Notes: generated by a model not told the origin, from the letters alone. A stretch of DNA of 64,000 nt from Qipengyuania mesophila (GCF_019711655.1 NZ_JAIGNU010000001.1:1831501-1895500), one strand, 5' to 3'. Shown: positions 44,780 to 55,209, counted from the first letter of the stretch. Made by a program: numbers and translations.

Positions 44780-45412
44780 ATGGGCTACTCAGACTACGAT
44801 CCGCCGATGCAGGATCGAACACCTTGCAACGCCGGAAAGAAAGTCGGGACCAAGCGACCACTTTCGCAGAAGCAAATATGGGCGGTTCGCTTCTTTCTCG
44901 ATCGTGAGCAAAGGGTCAGAGACCGAGCGTTGTTCGACCTAGCCATCGACAGCAAGTTACGCGGCTGCGACCTGGTCAAACTCAAGATCGGCGATCTGGT
45001 CGCTGGCAGTGAAATCCGAAGACGAGCGACCATCATGCAGCAAAAGACGCACCGGCCGGTTCAGTTCGAACTGACCAGTGACGTACGAGCCAGCCTCATG
45101 GCGTGGTTCGAGCGTCGTGGCGGCACTATTGGTGATTTTGCCTTCCCAAGCCGGATAGATCGCGACGGTCACCTAAGCACACGGCAGTATGCTCGACTGG
45201 TTGATGAGTGGGTCACAGCCATCGGACTTCGCCGGGAGGAATACGGGACACACTCGATGCGGCGAACCAAGGCTCCGATGATCTACAAGGCGACTGGTAA
45301 CCTACGAGCGATCCAGATCTTGCTTGGTCATTCCAAGATCGAGAACACTGTGAGGTATCTCGGTGTCGATATCGAAGATGCTCTACTGCTCGCCGAGCGA
45401 ACGGAGATATAA
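44780..45412 (+). CDS. Small tyrosine-type recombinase
   Basis: A 210-residue site-specific recombinase starting at ATG 44780 behind GAGGAGA. Catalytic residues can be placed: Arg in 'SKLRGCDLVKLK', Lys in 'QQKTHRPVQFEL', the His-x-x-Arg box in 'THSMRRTKAP', His in 'LLGHSKIENTVRYLGV' and Tyr in the same motif. It is shorter than phage integrases because the arm-binding domain is reduced. Close relatives occur in several copies in sphingomonad genomes and plasmids. It has its own terminator and reads away from the serine recombinase operon. Confidence 0.9.
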   Translation: MGYSDYDPPMQDRTPCNAGKKVGTKRPLSQKQIWAVRFFLDREQRVRDRALFDLAIDSKLRGCDLVKLKIGDLVAGSEIRRRATIMQQKTHRPVQFELTSDVRASLMAWFERRGGTIGDFAFPSRIDRDGHLSTRQYARLVDEWVTAIGLRREEYGTHSMRRTKAPMIYKATGNLRAIQILLGHSKIENTVRYLGVDIEDALLLAERTEI

Positions 45413-45421
45413 AGTCGAGGT

Positions 45422-45453
45422 GGCCCTTCCCGAAGCGGAAGGGCCGCTTTCCA
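45422..45453 (+). terminator. Terminator after the tyrosine recombinase
   Basis: GGCCCTTCC and GGAAGGGCC pair around CGAAGC, followed by GCTTTCC, ten bases after the stop. Confidence 0.7.
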
Positions 45454-45499
45454 GTCGATCAAGCAACCGCGAATGACCGATACGGGTGGGAAGCGGACT

Positions 45500-46123
45500 T
45501 CAGGTCGCGCGCAATTGCGGTGCAGCGTCAGCGATCACGCGAACGGCGGAGCGAAGGAAGATCAACGCCATCACACCACCAATCGCGATGTCGGGCCAAG
45601 GCGAGGCGAACCACCAGACAAGCGCGGCGGCGAGCAGCACGCCGCAATTATTGATCAGGTCGTTCCTTGAGCATTCCCAAGTGCTCGCCATGTTGACGTC
45701 CTGGTGCCGGAATCGGGTGAGGAGACGGAAACACACGAGGTTGGCGGCGAGCGCCAAGGTGCCAAACGCCACCATCAGCGTCGAGGACGGCGGCACGCCG
45801 CTCTCGATCTTGAGCGCCACGTTGACCGCGATCCCGAGCCCGAGACATAGAATCACCACCCCCTTGAGCATCGCTGCCCCCGCCTTCCAACGCTCCGAGC
45901 GCGCGAGGGCATAGATGCTAACGGCGTAAACCACCGCATCCCCCAGCATGTCGGAGGCATCGGCCATCAGTGCGGTGGACCCGGCGATCACGCCAGCGCC
46001 GAATTCGAGCACGAACATCACGGCGTTGATGGCGAGCACGACAACGAGCACGCGCCGCTGCTCGCGCTGGCGGGCAAGCTTTTCAAGTTCGGTGGACTTG
46101 GCGGAACAGCAATCGGCCGACAT
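45500..46123 (-). CDS. Short CDF-like cation transporter
   Basis: A 207-residue membrane protein with six likely segments and an N-terminal 'MSADCCSAKS' motif. In segment 2 the metal site reads 'DASDMLGD' where zinc CDF proteins have D-x-x-H-x-x-x-D, and in segment 5 'ECSRNDLINN' replaces H-x-x-x-D with C-x-x-x-D. The C-terminal cytosolic domain of ordinary CDF proteins is absent. It probably exports a soft or transition metal; the altered ligands argue against plain zinc. It lies within the metal island, next to recombinases. Confidence 0.8.
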   Translation of the reverse strand: MSADCCSAKSTELEKLARQREQRRVLVVVLAINAVMFVLEFGAGVIAGSTALMADASDMLGDAVVYAVSIYALARSERWKAGAAMLKGVVILCLGLGIAVNVALKIESGVPPSSTLMVAFGTLALAANLVCFRLLTRFRHQDVNMASTWECSRNDLINNCGVLLAAALVWWFASPWPDIAIGGVMALIFLRSAVRVIADAAPQLRAT

Positions 46124-46554
46124 TCAGGCTATGTGGCTGCAACAGTGGACGTCCGCAACCGGGGCGGGGGCCGAATGCTTGCTATCTTGGGCCGACCTGC
46201 AAGAAGCAGACAGTCCGCCCCCCCAATAGCGCCCGGCGGGATGCTAATTGGCGCCTTCCGACAGAAAAGCTAATATCGGCACGCCTCCTCGCTCGACATT
46301 GTGGTAACTGAGCGCACTTCCTTCGTTGAAGAAACCAGCCCCCGTTTCCGGAACACCGACAAATGCACCGACGTGTGGTTGGGTATCGTCTCGGCGGGCC
46401 TCGCACTCTGTGGTGCCGCTGAAGTTTTCTATCAGGTCTGCCGCGAACTCGCGCACGGCTAGGCCCCCGCATGCCGTTCAGAGAGAAAGACCGTGACATA
46501 GCGTGGCCCGCGTTGCCGACTACTAGCCAAGCGTGATAAGCGCCCGACTTCGAT
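46124..46554. other. Gene-poor spacer with two weak opposing ORFs
   Basis: No recognised gene lies here. On the plus strand 46301-46462 encodes 53 residues ending with one plausible membrane helix ('VWLGIVSAGLALCGAAEVFY'). On the minus strand 46244-46456 encodes about 70 residues. They overlap, neither has a ribosome site, and at most one can be real; the plus frame has slightly better third-base GC. The stretch may be a remnant left by rearrangement. Confidence 0.3.
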
Positions 46555-47496
46555 ATGAAGTCCAAGAAGACCTCCGCTGGCACGACCGTTATCATTCAAT
46601 TGCTTTCGGGGATGGCGCTCTTCGGTAGCGCGACCCCACTCAGCAAGATCATTGGCCAGCATTTCTATATCTTCACCGCATCGGCCTTGCGAATGGGCAT
46701 CGCGTGTATCGTGCTCGCGCCTTTTACTTGGTGGATGACCCAATGTTTCGCACGAGCCAAACGTTCAGACTTTTTGGTGATACTGGCGATCTCGGCTTTC
46801 GGAATGGTCGGATTCACGGCGACGATGCTGTTTGGTATGCGTCTTACCTCGGGCGTTGTCGGCTCGACGATCATGAGCGCTACTCCGGCCGTGACCGCAG
46901 GTGCAGCGGTCCTATTTTTCGGTGCCGCGATGAACGGCCGTAAATGGGGCGCGCTCGCTCTTGCAGTGGCTGGTATCGCAGCGATCAATCTGCTTCGCAA
47001 TGATACGGACGGTGCTGGCGGAGCACCGCTACTAGGAGCAGCACTTGTTGCTGCAGCCGTATGTTGCGAAGCAGCCTACACCCTGCTGTCTAAGAAACTG
47101 TCCAACGATATTAGCTCGCTCGAAGCGACTTTGGCTGCATCGCTAGTCGCCGCGATCCTGTTCGTAGTTCTCGCCATGCTCTTCGACCCCAGGCCGTTCG
47201 ACCTGTCGAAGGTTGAAATACGAGCCTCTGCAGCCCTGATCTTCTGGGGCGCAGCGACAGGCGGGCTGGCTCCGGTCCTATGGTATAACGGCGCGCGAGA
47301 GGCACCCGAAGCGCTCACCGCCGGAGCCATGGCGATCATGCCCATTTCGGCGCTGGTTTTGTCCTATGTGCTGTTGGGCGAGACCTTTCGCTGGTCGCAT
47401 TTGATCGGCTTTGGGCTGGTATTTGCCGGACTGCTGCTGATGATTAAGGAACATACGAGGGCAAGCCTGGATAAGCCTCAAAGCGCGAAGAGCTAG
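46555..47496 (+). CDS. EamA/DMT-family transporter
   Basis: A 313-residue permease with ten membrane segments in two EamA halves. 'GSATPLSKIIGQHFYIFTASALRMGIACIVLAPF' is the first half and 'APVLWYNGAREAPEALTAGAMAIMPISALVLSYVLLGETFRWSHLIGFGLVFAGLLLM' the last. The family exports or imports small metabolites; the substrate is not predictable. It has its own terminator. Confidence 0.88.
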   Translation: MKSKKTSAGTTVIIQLLSGMALFGSATPLSKIIGQHFYIFTASALRMGIACIVLAPFTWWMTQCFARAKRSDFLVILAISAFGMVGFTATMLFGMRLTSGVVGSTIMSATPAVTAGAAVLFFGAAMNGRKWGALALAVAGIAAINLLRNDTDGAGGAPLLGAALVAAAVCCEAAYTLLSKKLSNDISSLEATLAASLVAAILFVVLAMLFDPRPFDLSKVEIRASAALIFWGAATGGLAPVLWYNGAREAPEALTAGAMAIMPISALVLSYVLLGETFRWSHLIGFGLVFAGLLLMIKEHTRASLDKPQSAKS

Positions 47497-47498
47497 GC

Positions 47499-47526
47499 CC
47501 CCCGAGTGACGCATCGGGGGTTTGTT
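47499..47526 (+). terminator. Terminator after the EamA gene
   Basis: CCCCCGA and TCGGGGG form a stem with an eight-base loop, followed directly by TTTGTT, immediately after the EamA stop. Confidence 0.85.
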
Positions 47527-47667
47527 CGGATATCCAGGGATCGGAAGTGAGCGCTTCCACGACACCTTTATCGCAGGTAGTTTTCGCTCTGTCTTGTGTG
47601 CCGGGATGATGTTCGCATCCCACCCATAGTTATGATCGTCACCTTCTCTCGATCAAAGGAGGAAATG

Positions 47668-48108
47668 ATGAAGGTCGAAGATATCATGACGAAGGATCCC
47701 GCGTGCTGTGCGCCATCAGATAGCGTGAAGACGGCATCACAATTGATGATCGACAACGATTGTGGAGAAATCCCGGTGATCGACGAGAGCGGCGTCCTCG
47801 TGGGGGTCGTAACAGATCGGGACATCGCTTGCAGGTGCGTCGCTGAACGTAAATCAAGCGACACCGCTGTGGAGGCCGTGATGTCCCAACAGTTAGTAAC
47901 CAAGCCCCAAGAATCGGTAGAGGACTGCTGCGCGAAGATGGAAGACGGGCAGCTTCGCCGGCTTCCCGTGGTCGACGAGCAAGGAAAGTGCTGCGGAATT
48001 GTTTCTCAGGCCGACATAGCGATGGAGGGCAGCAAGAAGGAGGCCGGTGTGCTCCTGCGAGAAATCTCGGAGCCAATCGAAGAGCCCGCGAAGGCTGGCT
48101 GTTGTTGA
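47668..48108 (+). CDS. Cys-rich tandem CBS-domain protein
   Basis: A 146-residue soluble protein made of two CBS units ('VEDIMTKDPACCAPSDSV..GVVTDRDIACRC' and 'VEAVMSQQLVTKPQESVEDCC..CGIVSQADIA'). ATG 47668 lies five bases after a near-perfect AAAGGAGG. It contains 11 Cys, including four Cys-Cys pairs and a C-terminal 'AGCC', unusual for CBS proteins, which normally bind adenosine nucleotides. In a metal island this suggests metal or redox sensing, an inference. It is not in an operon with its neighbours. Confidence 0.85.
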   Translation: MKVEDIMTKDPACCAPSDSVKTASQLMIDNDCGEIPVIDESGVLVGVVTDRDIACRCVAERKSSDTAVEAVMSQQLVTKPQESVEDCCAKMEDGQLRRLPVVDEQGKCCGIVSQADIAMEGSKKEAGVLLREISEPIEEPAKAGCC

Positions 48109-48250
48109 GCATTACCCCATAAAGCCAGATTTCGTGGACGGCTTGCATTACGAGTTGAGAGCGTGCTGGCCAAGCATAGCTTGCGCTTGGTGAATTAGCG
48201 AAACGGGGAAGCTCGTTGCTTTTCCGCCTCCCACTCTTTAGCTATGCCTC

Positions 48251-48613
48251 GTGCGATTGTTCCGTATCCTCTTCCTCATGCTGATTGCCGGTGGCTTGAC
48301 CGTGCAGGCTGCGGCTTATGCGGCGGTTCCCATGAGCTTGGAAGTTGAGAGCACGGAACATTGTTCCGAAATGGAGATGACTGCAATGACAGGATCTCCC
48401 GAAACAGATAGCGGCACGCCATGCGAGGACATGAACCTTGCTTGTCTGGTTGCCATGAATTGCCTGCCCCCACTAGCGATGTCCGGTGATAGCCCTTCGG
48501 ACATGGTCCAGCTTTCAGTGCCGCAGTCCTTTCTTCCCCTTGGCATCAAGTGGCTCAACAGCGCGCCACTCATACCGGAATCGCCTCCTCCAAAAGCCAC
48601 ACTCACCGTCTGA
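48251..48613 (+). CDS. Secreted Met/Cys-rich protein heading the copper-efflux operon
   Basis: A 120-residue protein from GTG 48251 with a signal peptide ('LIAGGLTVQAAAYA'). The mature start has 'HCSEMEMTAMTG', then 'CEDMNLACLVAMNCLPP', so it offers several Met, Cys and His ligands. Related small proteins precede TolC genes of metal RND operons in sphingomonads as far as I recall, with no assigned function. It may bind Cu or Ag in the periplasm. It lies 117 bases ahead of the TolC-like gene in the same direction. Confidence 0.7.
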   Translation: MRLFRILFLMLIAGGLTVQAAAYAAVPMSLEVESTEHCSEMEMTAMTGSPETDSGTPCEDMNLACLVAMNCLPPLAMSGDSPSDMVQLSVPQSFLPLGIKWLNSAPLIPESPPPKATLTV

Positions 48614-48730
48614 TTTTCCCGGATGGCGCTTCGCGTCGTTTGCGAGCTTGACGGATGCATTGGTGCGCCCGGGAAATTGCCGGGCATCGACGTATTGGCC
48701 CGTCATGCTTGCTCAGCATGAGTGAGATTT

Positions 48731-49963
48731 ATGAATTGGCGAAATGGCTGGGTGCCGTTGACGGCCCTGCTTGCTGCTCAGACTGCGAATGCACAGTCGA
48801 TCGGCTATGAAGAAACTCTCGCGGCTGCGCGAGACGAACAACCCACGCTGCAAGCTGGTGACCTGCGGGTCCAAGGTAGGCGCGAAGCGGCCAAGGCTGC
48901 GGATGCGCTGCCCGATCCGCGTGTTCGCGCAGGTATAATGAACCTCCCCGTTACCGGCCCGGTAGCGTTCGAGTTCGGCGAGCAACTGCCCACGCAATTT
49001 GCCGTCGGGGTCGACCAGGAGATTCCCAATCTCGCCAGGCGGCGGGCGCGATCGGCTGCCGCGAGTTCAGAGGTGCGACTAGCCGAGGCGCAGCTAGGCG
49101 TTGCCGAGCGCGATGTCCTCGTCAAAGCGGGGACGGCTTGGGTAAGCCTCTATTATGCTCAATCTAGACTGGATTTGGCTCGTGAAGCTCTCAACGATTT
49201 GCGGAGCATGGTGCCGGTCGCCAATAGCGCCGTAGCTTCGGGTTCAGCTCGCCCAGCCGAGAGCCTCGCGATACGGCGCGAGCTGCTCGAAATCGAAGAC
49301 GCGATGACCCGCATCGATGCAGAACGCGAGGCCGCGCAGGCCCGCATTACGCGTTACGTGCCCACCGAGGATCCGGTTGCTGTCGGCGTAGCGCCCCTGC
49401 CTACCGCCCAGCCACAATCCCTGCGCCTCAATCTGGAAGGCAATCCGGAACTGATGCTGGCAGACGCCGAACGTGTGCAGGCGGAAGTAGGCATCGACCT
49501 CGCAAAAGCTGAGAAGAGGCCCGATTTCGGAGTGAGCGTCACCTATGGTCGTCGTGGTAGCGGTTTCGGCGATGCCGTTTCCATTATGGGATCGGTTACC
49601 CTTCCCATCTTTGCCGGCAGCAGGCAGAACCCGCGCATTGCTGCAGCCGAGTCCGAAGCCGCCGCGGCCGTGGCTGAACGCGAAGATCGCAGGCGTGCGT
49701 TGATCGCGAACTTCGAAGCCGATCTTGCTGCCTGGCGCAGCGCGGTTCGGCAATGGGAGCGCGCGCGTGATGAGCTGCTCCCGCTAGCGCGCGACCGTGC
49801 CGCCCTTGAAACGGCCAGCTTCGCCGCAGGACGAGCCGATCTCGTCGACGTGATTGCAGCCAAAGCTGCGCTCGCGCTTCTGGAGCTGGAGATACTCGAA
49901 CGCGAACAGGCGGCGGTCGAGGCGGCCGTGAAGTTGCAACTCACCTACGGGGAGAACCGGTAA
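48731..49963 (+). CDS. cusC: TolC-family outer-membrane efflux protein (CusC-like)
   Basis: A 410-residue protein from ATG 48731 with signal peptide 'LTALLAAQTANAQS'. Two copies of the OEP repeat are present ('YEETLAAARDEQPTLQAGDLRVQGRREAAKAADALPDPRV' and 'LEGNPELMLADAERVQAEVGIDLAKAEKRPDFGVSVTYG'), with long heptad-rich helices forming the periplasmic tunnel. It is the outer-membrane channel of the CusCBA-type system that follows. The stop and the next start share one base (TAATG). Confidence 0.9.
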   Translation: MNWRNGWVPLTALLAAQTANAQSIGYEETLAAARDEQPTLQAGDLRVQGRREAAKAADALPDPRVRAGIMNLPVTGPVAFEFGEQLPTQFAVGVDQEIPNLARRRARSAAASSEVRLAEAQLGVAERDVLVKAGTAWVSLYYAQSRLDLAREALNDLRSMVPVANSAVASGSARPAESLAIRRELLEIEDAMTRIDAEREAAQARITRYVPTEDPVAVGVAPLPTAQPQSLRLNLEGNPELMLADAERVQAEVGIDLAKAEKRPDFGVSVTYGRRGSGFGDAVSIMGSVTLPIFAGSRQNPRIAAAESEAAAAVAEREDRRRALIANFEADLAAWRSAVRQWERARDELLPLARDRAALETASFAAGRADLVDVIAAKAALALLELEILEREQAAVEAAVKLQLTYGENR

Positions 49964-51480
49964 TGAAGGCTGTTCTCGAACGCCTTACGCCGCGCCAGCG
50001 GTCGTATCTGGCAGCCGCTGGCATCGCGCTTGTGAGTATTGCCGCAGGCTATGGCCTTTCGACGCTGGGTGAAGACAGTGCCGGCACAAGCAACGATGCC
50101 GGGACCGATGCTGGCTGTGAGGAAGTGTTATACTGGTATGATCCCATGGTCCCGGACCAACGGTTCGACGAACCGGGAAAATCGCCCTTCATGGACATGC
50201 AATTGGTGCCGAAATGCGCTGGCGGCGATGCCCAGAGCGGCGGCGGGGTCAGTATTGACCCCACGCTGGTCCAGAACCTGGGTATTCGAACGGCCACGGC
50301 CGAATTCGGCGTGCTCGAACCGGAAACAAGTGTCACCGGAACGCTCGCCTACAACGGCAGCGAGGTGGCGATCGTGCAGCCCCGCGCGGGTGGTTACGTG
50401 CAGCGGACCTATGGCCATGCGCCGCAAGACCTGATTGCGAGGGGCGCACCCATCGTCGACCTCCTGATCCCAGAATGGGGAGGAGCGCAAAACGAGTTTC
50501 TCGCCGTCGCTGCGACGGGGGATGAAGCCCTTATCCGCGCGGCACGTGAGCGGTTGCGGCTGCTTGGCATGCCCGACTCGATAATTTCCTTGGTTGCTCG
50601 AAGCGGCAGGCCTCATACCACAATAACGGTGAGCACTCCCCAATCAGGAGCGATCACTTCGCTGGGTGTGCGACCGGGCATGACTGTTGGCGCGGGTCAG
50701 ATGCTCGCTGAGATCAGCGGTTACAATCCGATCTGGCTAGAAGCGGCGGTGCCGGAGGCATTGGCGGCCAGCGCGCGTGTCGGGCAACCTGTCAGCGCGA
50801 CGCTGACCGCCTTTCCCGGCGAACGATTTGCTGGCCGGATCATCGCTGTTCTGCCTAGTGCGCAGGATGCCAGCCGCACGATTACCGTGCGAGCGACTAT
50901 GCCCAATCCGGGATTACGGTTGAAGCCGGGTATGTTCGCGCAGGTGACACTCGCGCCGGAGCGCCGAGAAGCCCTGCTTGTGCCTTCCGAGGCGGTAATC
51001 CGAACTGGCTCGCGGGCCATCGTTATGATCACTCGGGAGAGTGGCGGCTATCGACCTGCGGAAGTCCGCATCGGTCGGGAGGCAAATGGACGCACGGAAG
51101 TGCTGGCGGGACTTGCCCCCGGCGAAAAGGTGGTGACCTCGGGACAGTTCCTGATCGATTCCGAGGCCAGTTTGGCCGGCATCAACGTGAGGCCAATAGA
51201 CGAGGCGCCGACAGCCGCGCCGGGCGACGAGACGCAAGAAGAAACCGAAGCGTCCCCCACATATCGCGCTACGGGCACCATCAAGAGCATCACCGCACGC
51301 GGAGTCACGCTGCGCCACGGGCCGGTGCCCGCACTGGAGTGGCCCGCGATGACGATGACCTTCGCCAGCGAAGGACCCGCACAGTTGCGCGGTTTCAAGA
51401 GCGGGGACCGCGTGACTTTCACCTTTGAGCAGCGCCCCACCGGGCCGCGCATCGTCTCGATTGCGAAGGCAAGCCAATGA
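49963..51480 (+). CDS. cusB: CusB-type periplasmic adaptor fused to a CusF domain
   Basis: A 505-residue adaptor. After one membrane anchor (about residues 17-34), a heavy-metal-binding unit '[34 protein letters not shown]' appears, the expected Y-x-x-P-M-x-P type. The lipoyl and beta-barrel domains follow ('[39 protein letters not shown]'). The last 75 residues form a CusF-like domain ('[30 protein letters not shown]') with the Trp-Pro-Ala-Met-Thr-Met Cu(I)/Ag(I) site. This internal fusion would deliver metal straight to the pump. Confidence 0.92.
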   Translation: MKAVLERLTPRQRSYLAAAGIALVSIAAGYGLSTLGEDSAGTSNDAGTDAGCEEVLYWYDPMVPDQRFDEPGKSPFMDMQLVPKCAGGDAQSGGGVSIDPTLVQNLGIRTATAEFGVLEPETSVTGTLAYNGSEVAIVQPRAGGYVQRTYGHAPQDLIARGAPIVDLLIPEWGGAQNEFLAVAATGDEALIRAARERLRLLGMPDSIISLVARSGRPHTTITVSTPQSGAITSLGVRPGMTVGAGQMLAEISGYNPIWLEAAVPEALAASARVGQPVSATLTAFPGERFAGRIIAVLPSAQDASRTITVRATMPNPGLRLKPGMFAQVTLAPERREALLVPSEAVIRTGSRAIVMITRESGGYRPAEVRIGREANGRTEVLAGLAPGEKVVTSGQFLIDSEASLAGINVRPIDEAPTAAPGDETQEETEASPTYRATGTIKSITARGVTLRHGPVPALEWPAMTMTFASEGPAQLRGFKSGDRVTFTFEQRPTGPRIVSIAKASQ

Positions 51481-54400
51481 TCGGGCGCGTTATCGATGCG
51501 TCGATCGCCAACCGCATTTTCGTGGGGCTGGTTGCCATCGGACTGACTTTGGCAGGTTTCTGGGCGGTCAGAACGACGCCAGTCGATGCTCTGCCTGATC
51601 TGTCCGATGTGCAGGTGGTAATCCGGTCGAACTACCCGGGCCAGGCGCCCCGGATAGTCGAAGACCAGGTTACCTACCCGATGGCGACCACCATGTTATC
51701 GGTTCCCGGTGCGAAAACCGTGCGGGGCTACTCCTTCTTCGGGGACAGTTACGTGTATGTCATTTTCGAGGACGGAACCGATCTCTACTGGGCTCGGTCG
51801 CGCGTTCTGGAATATCTGAATCAGGTCCAGAATCGCCTACCCGAAAACGTCGAAAGCACGCTGGGTCCTGACGCAACCGGTGTCGGCTGGATCTACGAAT
51901 ACGCCCTCGTTGATCGCAGCGGCAATCACGATCTTGCTGGCCTGAGGAGCCTGCAGGACTGGTTCCTGCGCTACGAGCTCCAGACGATACCCGGCATAGC
52001 CGAAGTCGCCAGTGTCGGCGGGATGGTGAAGCAATACCAGATCGTCCTCGATCCCTATCGCATGGCTTCGCTGGGCGTGACTCACGCTGAAGTGGTCAAC
52101 GCGGTGCAGGCTGGCAACCAGGAATCCGGCGGCTCGATCGTCGAGATGGGCGAAGCCGAATATATGGTTCGCGCTTCCGGCTATCTCGGGGACTTGGCAG
52201 ACTTTCGTAGCCTTCCGCTACGCACCGAAGCCGGTGGTGTCCCGGTGACATTGGGCGACGTCGCGCATGTGCAGGTCGGCCCCGAAATGCGACGCGGCAT
52301 CGCTGAGCTCAACGGCGAAGGCGAGGTCGCGGGCGGCATCATCGTCTTACGTCAGGGGGAAGATGCGCGCGGCACGATCGAGGCGGTCGAGGCCAAGCTC
52401 GATCAATTACGGGCGAGCCTTCCTGAGGGTGTAGAAATCGTCACAACCTATGACCGTTCGCAACTGATCGACGCCTCGATCGAGAACCTGACCAGCAAGC
52501 TGATCGAGGAATTCATCGTTGTCGCGATCGTCTGCCTGCTGTTCCTCTGGCACGCGCGATCCGCTCTCGTCGCGATCGTCACGCTGCCGCTGGGCGTTCT
52601 CGCCGCTTTCTTTGTGATGCGATTTCAAGGCGTGAACGCCAACATCATGTCATTGGGTGGTATCGCCATCGCTATCGGTGCCATGGTCGATGCGGCGGTC
52701 GTCATGATCGAGAATGCGCATAAGCATATCGAGCGCTGGACTGAGGAGAATCCGGATACGGTCATGTCGGCCAAGGAACGGTGGCGGATCGTGGCCGATG
52801 CATCGAAAGAGGTCGGCCCGGCGCTGTTTTTCAGCCTGCTGATCATCACCCTGTCCTTTCTCCCCGTATTCACCCTGCAAGCACAAGAGGGGCGGCTGTT
52901 CGCTCCGCTTGCCTTCACAAAGACCTACGCAATGGCTGGGGCGGCAATCTTGTCTGTCACGCTGGTACCGGTGCTGATGGGCTGGCTGATCCGCGGCAAG
53001 ATTCCGCCGGAGGAGCGTAATCCGATCAATCGTGTGCTGACGCGCGCCTATCGCCCGGGTCTCGACTGGGTGATGCATCGACCGAAAACGACGCTGGCGA
53101 TTGCCGGGCTGATTTTCCTGACGACACTTATCCCCTTCTCTCGGCTGGGCGGGGAGTTCCTGCCACCGCTCGATGAAGGCGATCTCTTATATATGCCCAG
53201 TGCGCTTCCTGGCCTGTCGCCCGGGGAGGCATCTGCGCTCCTTCAGCGAACCGACCGACTGATCAAATCAGTGCCCGAAGTGGATACCGTGTTTGGCAAG
53301 GCCGGACGCGCAGACACGGCAACAGACCCCGCCCCGCTCACGATGTTCGAAACAACCATCCGCTTCAAGCCACGCAGCGAATGGCGAGAAGGCATGACGT
53401 CCGACAAGCTGGTCGAGGAACTGGATCGCGCCGTGCAGGTGCCGGGGCTTGCCAATGTTTGGGTGCCGCCGATCCGTAACCGGATCGATATGCTCGCCAC
53501 CGGAATCAAGAGCCCCATTGGGGTGAAGGTTTCCGGCGAGGACCTCGACCAACTCGAGAGTGTCGCCTTGCAAGTCGAGCAGATCGCCGGGGAGATCCCG
53601 GGGGTGAGCTCCGCGCTCGCCGAAAGGCTATCGGGCGGTCGCTATGTCGATGTCGATATCAACAGATCGGCAGCGGCTCGTTACAGCCTCAACATCGCCG
53701 ATGTGCAGCAGATCGTATCGGGAGCAGTCGGCGGTGCAAACGTTGCTCGCAGCGTTGAGGGGCTGGCGCGATATCCGATCAATGTGCGCTATCCGCGGGA
53801 GATCAGGGACAGTGTCGACCAGCTGCGCAACCTGCCCATGCTGACCCCGGCGGGTCAGCAGATTACGCTCGGCACGGTGGCGGATATCCGGGTAACTGGC
53901 GGCCCTCCGATGTTGAAAAGCGAGCAAGGTCGGCCAACAAGTTTCGTCTACATCGATGTGCGCGGGCGCGACCTCAGTTCGGTAGTAACCGACCTGCAGC
54001 AAGCGATCGCTACGCAGGTCGACCTGCCACCTGGAGTCAGCCTGTCTTATGCCGGGCAGTTCGAATATCTGACTCGCGCCTATGAGCGCTTGCAGATCGT
54101 CGTTCCGGCAACGCTCGCGATCATATTCCTGCTGCTTTACCTGATCTTCCGACGACTTGATGAGGCCCTGCTCATCATGGGCACACTTCCCTTTGCCCTG
54201 ACCGGCGGATTTTGGTTGCTCTATCTGATGGGCTACAACCAGTCCGTTGCGACTGCCGTCGGCTTTATCGCCTTGGCCGGGGTATCTGCGGAATTCGGCG
54301 TGATCATGCTGATCTATCTGAAATCCGCGCTGGAACGGTCCGGGACCAATCCGGATGCTGGGGAAGTGTCGACTGCCATCCGCGAAGGCGCATTGCTGCG

Positions 54401-54644
54401 TGTGAGGCCCAAAGCGATGACGGTCGCGGTCATTCTCGCCGGCCTGTTTCCAATCCTGATTGGCACAGGCGCGGGGTCCGAAGTGATGAGCCGCATCGCC
54501 GCACCCATGATCGGCGGGATGATCACCGCCCCGCTCCTATCCATGTTCGTATTGCCTGCAGCCTACCTTTTGCTGCGGCGTCCCCGGCCAGACCGGCCAA
54601 ATCACCCCCAAGGAGAAGATGAATGCGTATCACAACCCTCATGA
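51477..54644 (+). CDS. cusA: CusA/CzcA-family heavy-metal RND pump
   Basis: A 1055-residue proton-driven inner-membrane pump with 12 membrane segments. '[43 protein letters not shown]' is the heavy-metal RND start. '[21 protein letters not shown]' and '[18 protein letters not shown]' carry the periplasmic Met residues that bind Cu(I)/Ag(I) in CusA, which separates it from zinc-type CzcA. '[17 protein letters not shown]' is the charged proton-relay segment. The start overlaps cusB by four bases and the end overlaps cusF by 22. Confidence 0.95.
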   Translation: MIGRVIDASIANRIFVGLVAIGLTLAGFWAVRTTPVDALPDLSDVQVVIRSNYPGQAPRIVEDQVTYPMATTMLSVPGAKTVRGYSFFGDSYVYVIFEDGTDLYWARSRVLEYLNQVQNRLPENVESTLGPDATGVGWIYEYALVDRSGNHDLAGLRSLQDWFLRYELQTIPGIAEVASVGGMVKQYQIVLDPYRMASLGVTHAEVVNAVQAGNQESGGSIVEMGEAEYMVRASGYLGDLADFRSLPLRTEAGGVPVTLGDVAHVQVGPEMRRGIAELNGEGEVAGGIIVLRQGEDARGTIEAVEAKLDQLRASLPEGVEIVTTYDRSQLIDASIENLTSKLIEEFIVVAIVCLLFLWHARSALVAIVTLPLGVLAAFFVMRFQGVNANIMSLGGIAIAIGAMVDAAVVMIENAHKHIERWTEENPDTVMSAKERWRIVADASKEVGPALFFSLLIITLSFLPVFTLQAQEGRLFAPLAFTKTYAMAGAAILSVTLVPVLMGWLIRGKIPPEERNPINRVLTRAYRPGLDWVMHRPKTTLAIAGLIFLTTLIPFSRLGGEFLPPLDEGDLLYMPSALPGLSPGEASALLQRTDRLIKSVPEVDTVFGKAGRADTATDPAPLTMFETTIRFKPRSEWREGMTSDKLVEELDRAVQVPGLANVWVPPIRNRIDMLATGIKSPIGVKVSGEDLDQLESVALQVEQIAGEIPGVSSALAERLSGGRYVDVDINRSAAARYSLNIADVQQIVSGAVGGANVARSVEGLARYPINVRYPREIRDSVDQLRNLPMLTPAGQQITLGTVADIRVTGGPPMLKSEQGRPTSFVYIDVRGRDLSSVVTDLQQAIATQVDLPPGVSLSYAGQFEYLTRAYERLQIVVPATLAIIFLLLYLIFRRLDEALLIMGTLPFALTGGFWLLYLMGYNQSVATAVGFIALAGVSAEFGVIMLIYLKSALERSGTNPDAGEVSTAIREGALLRVRPKAMTVAVILAGLFPILIGTGAGSEVMSRIAAPMIGGMITAPLLSMFVLPAAYLLLRRPRPDRPNHPQGEDECVSQPS

Positions 54645-55018
54645 CGGCGCTCGCCGCACCGCTGGCGCTATCTGCCTGTGGTCCGAGTGACGATGCCGCT
54701 GACATGAGCGACATGCCGATGGACGATGACCAGGTGGCGATGGATGGCGCGGACATGCCTATGATGGGCGACCGCGTGACGGATGGCGGGGCTACGAAGT
54801 CCGCGAGCGCCGAAGGAACTGTCACTGCGATTGATCCGGAAGCGGGAACGATCACGATCGATCACGGCCCCGTCCCCGCGACTGAATGGCCCGCCATGAC
54901 CATGGCGTTCGAGGCTAATCAGCAGCTTCGTGATGACGTGAAGGTTGGTGACGAAGTCTCGTTCGAATTCCGCGCTGGCGATGAAGGCAGTGTCATCACG
55001 TCAATCGACAAGAAGTAA
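54623..55018 (+). CDS. cusF: CusF-like copper/silver-binding lipoprotein
   Basis: A 131-residue protein with signal and 'ALSAC' lipobox, so it is membrane-anchored unlike Escherichia coli CusF. A Met/Asp-rich spacer ('[23 protein letters not shown]') precedes the CusF barrel: '[34 protein letters not shown]' with the His/Trp/Met/Met copper site. The start lies 22 bases inside cusA. It is the second CusF module of this operon; the first is fused to CusB. Confidence 0.9.
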   Translation: MRITTLMTALAAPLALSACGPSDDAADMSDMPMDDDQVAMDGADMPMMGDRVTDGGATKSASAEGTVTAIDPEAGTITIDHGPVPATEWPAMTMAFEANQQLRDDVKVGDEVSFEFRAGDEGSVITSIDKK

Positions 55019-55209
55019 TTTCGCGATGCGGCGTCGGCCTCAGGGCCGGCGCCGTCGCCAAGGGAGCACGACGAAAAGGGACAGACTGATCGGTCGAAAA
55101 CCCTCGATAGGCGCGATTTGATGAAACGATTTGGTCGCCCCAACCCACCGATGGACTACTGTGGGTGGTTTCATGAATGACAATTAGCGAGGTGGTTTTT
55201 TCCAGTAGC

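Noticed and set aside
55025..55055. Imperfect GC-rich hairpin after cusF
   Set aside because: Bulged stem and no T-run; not listed as a terminator.
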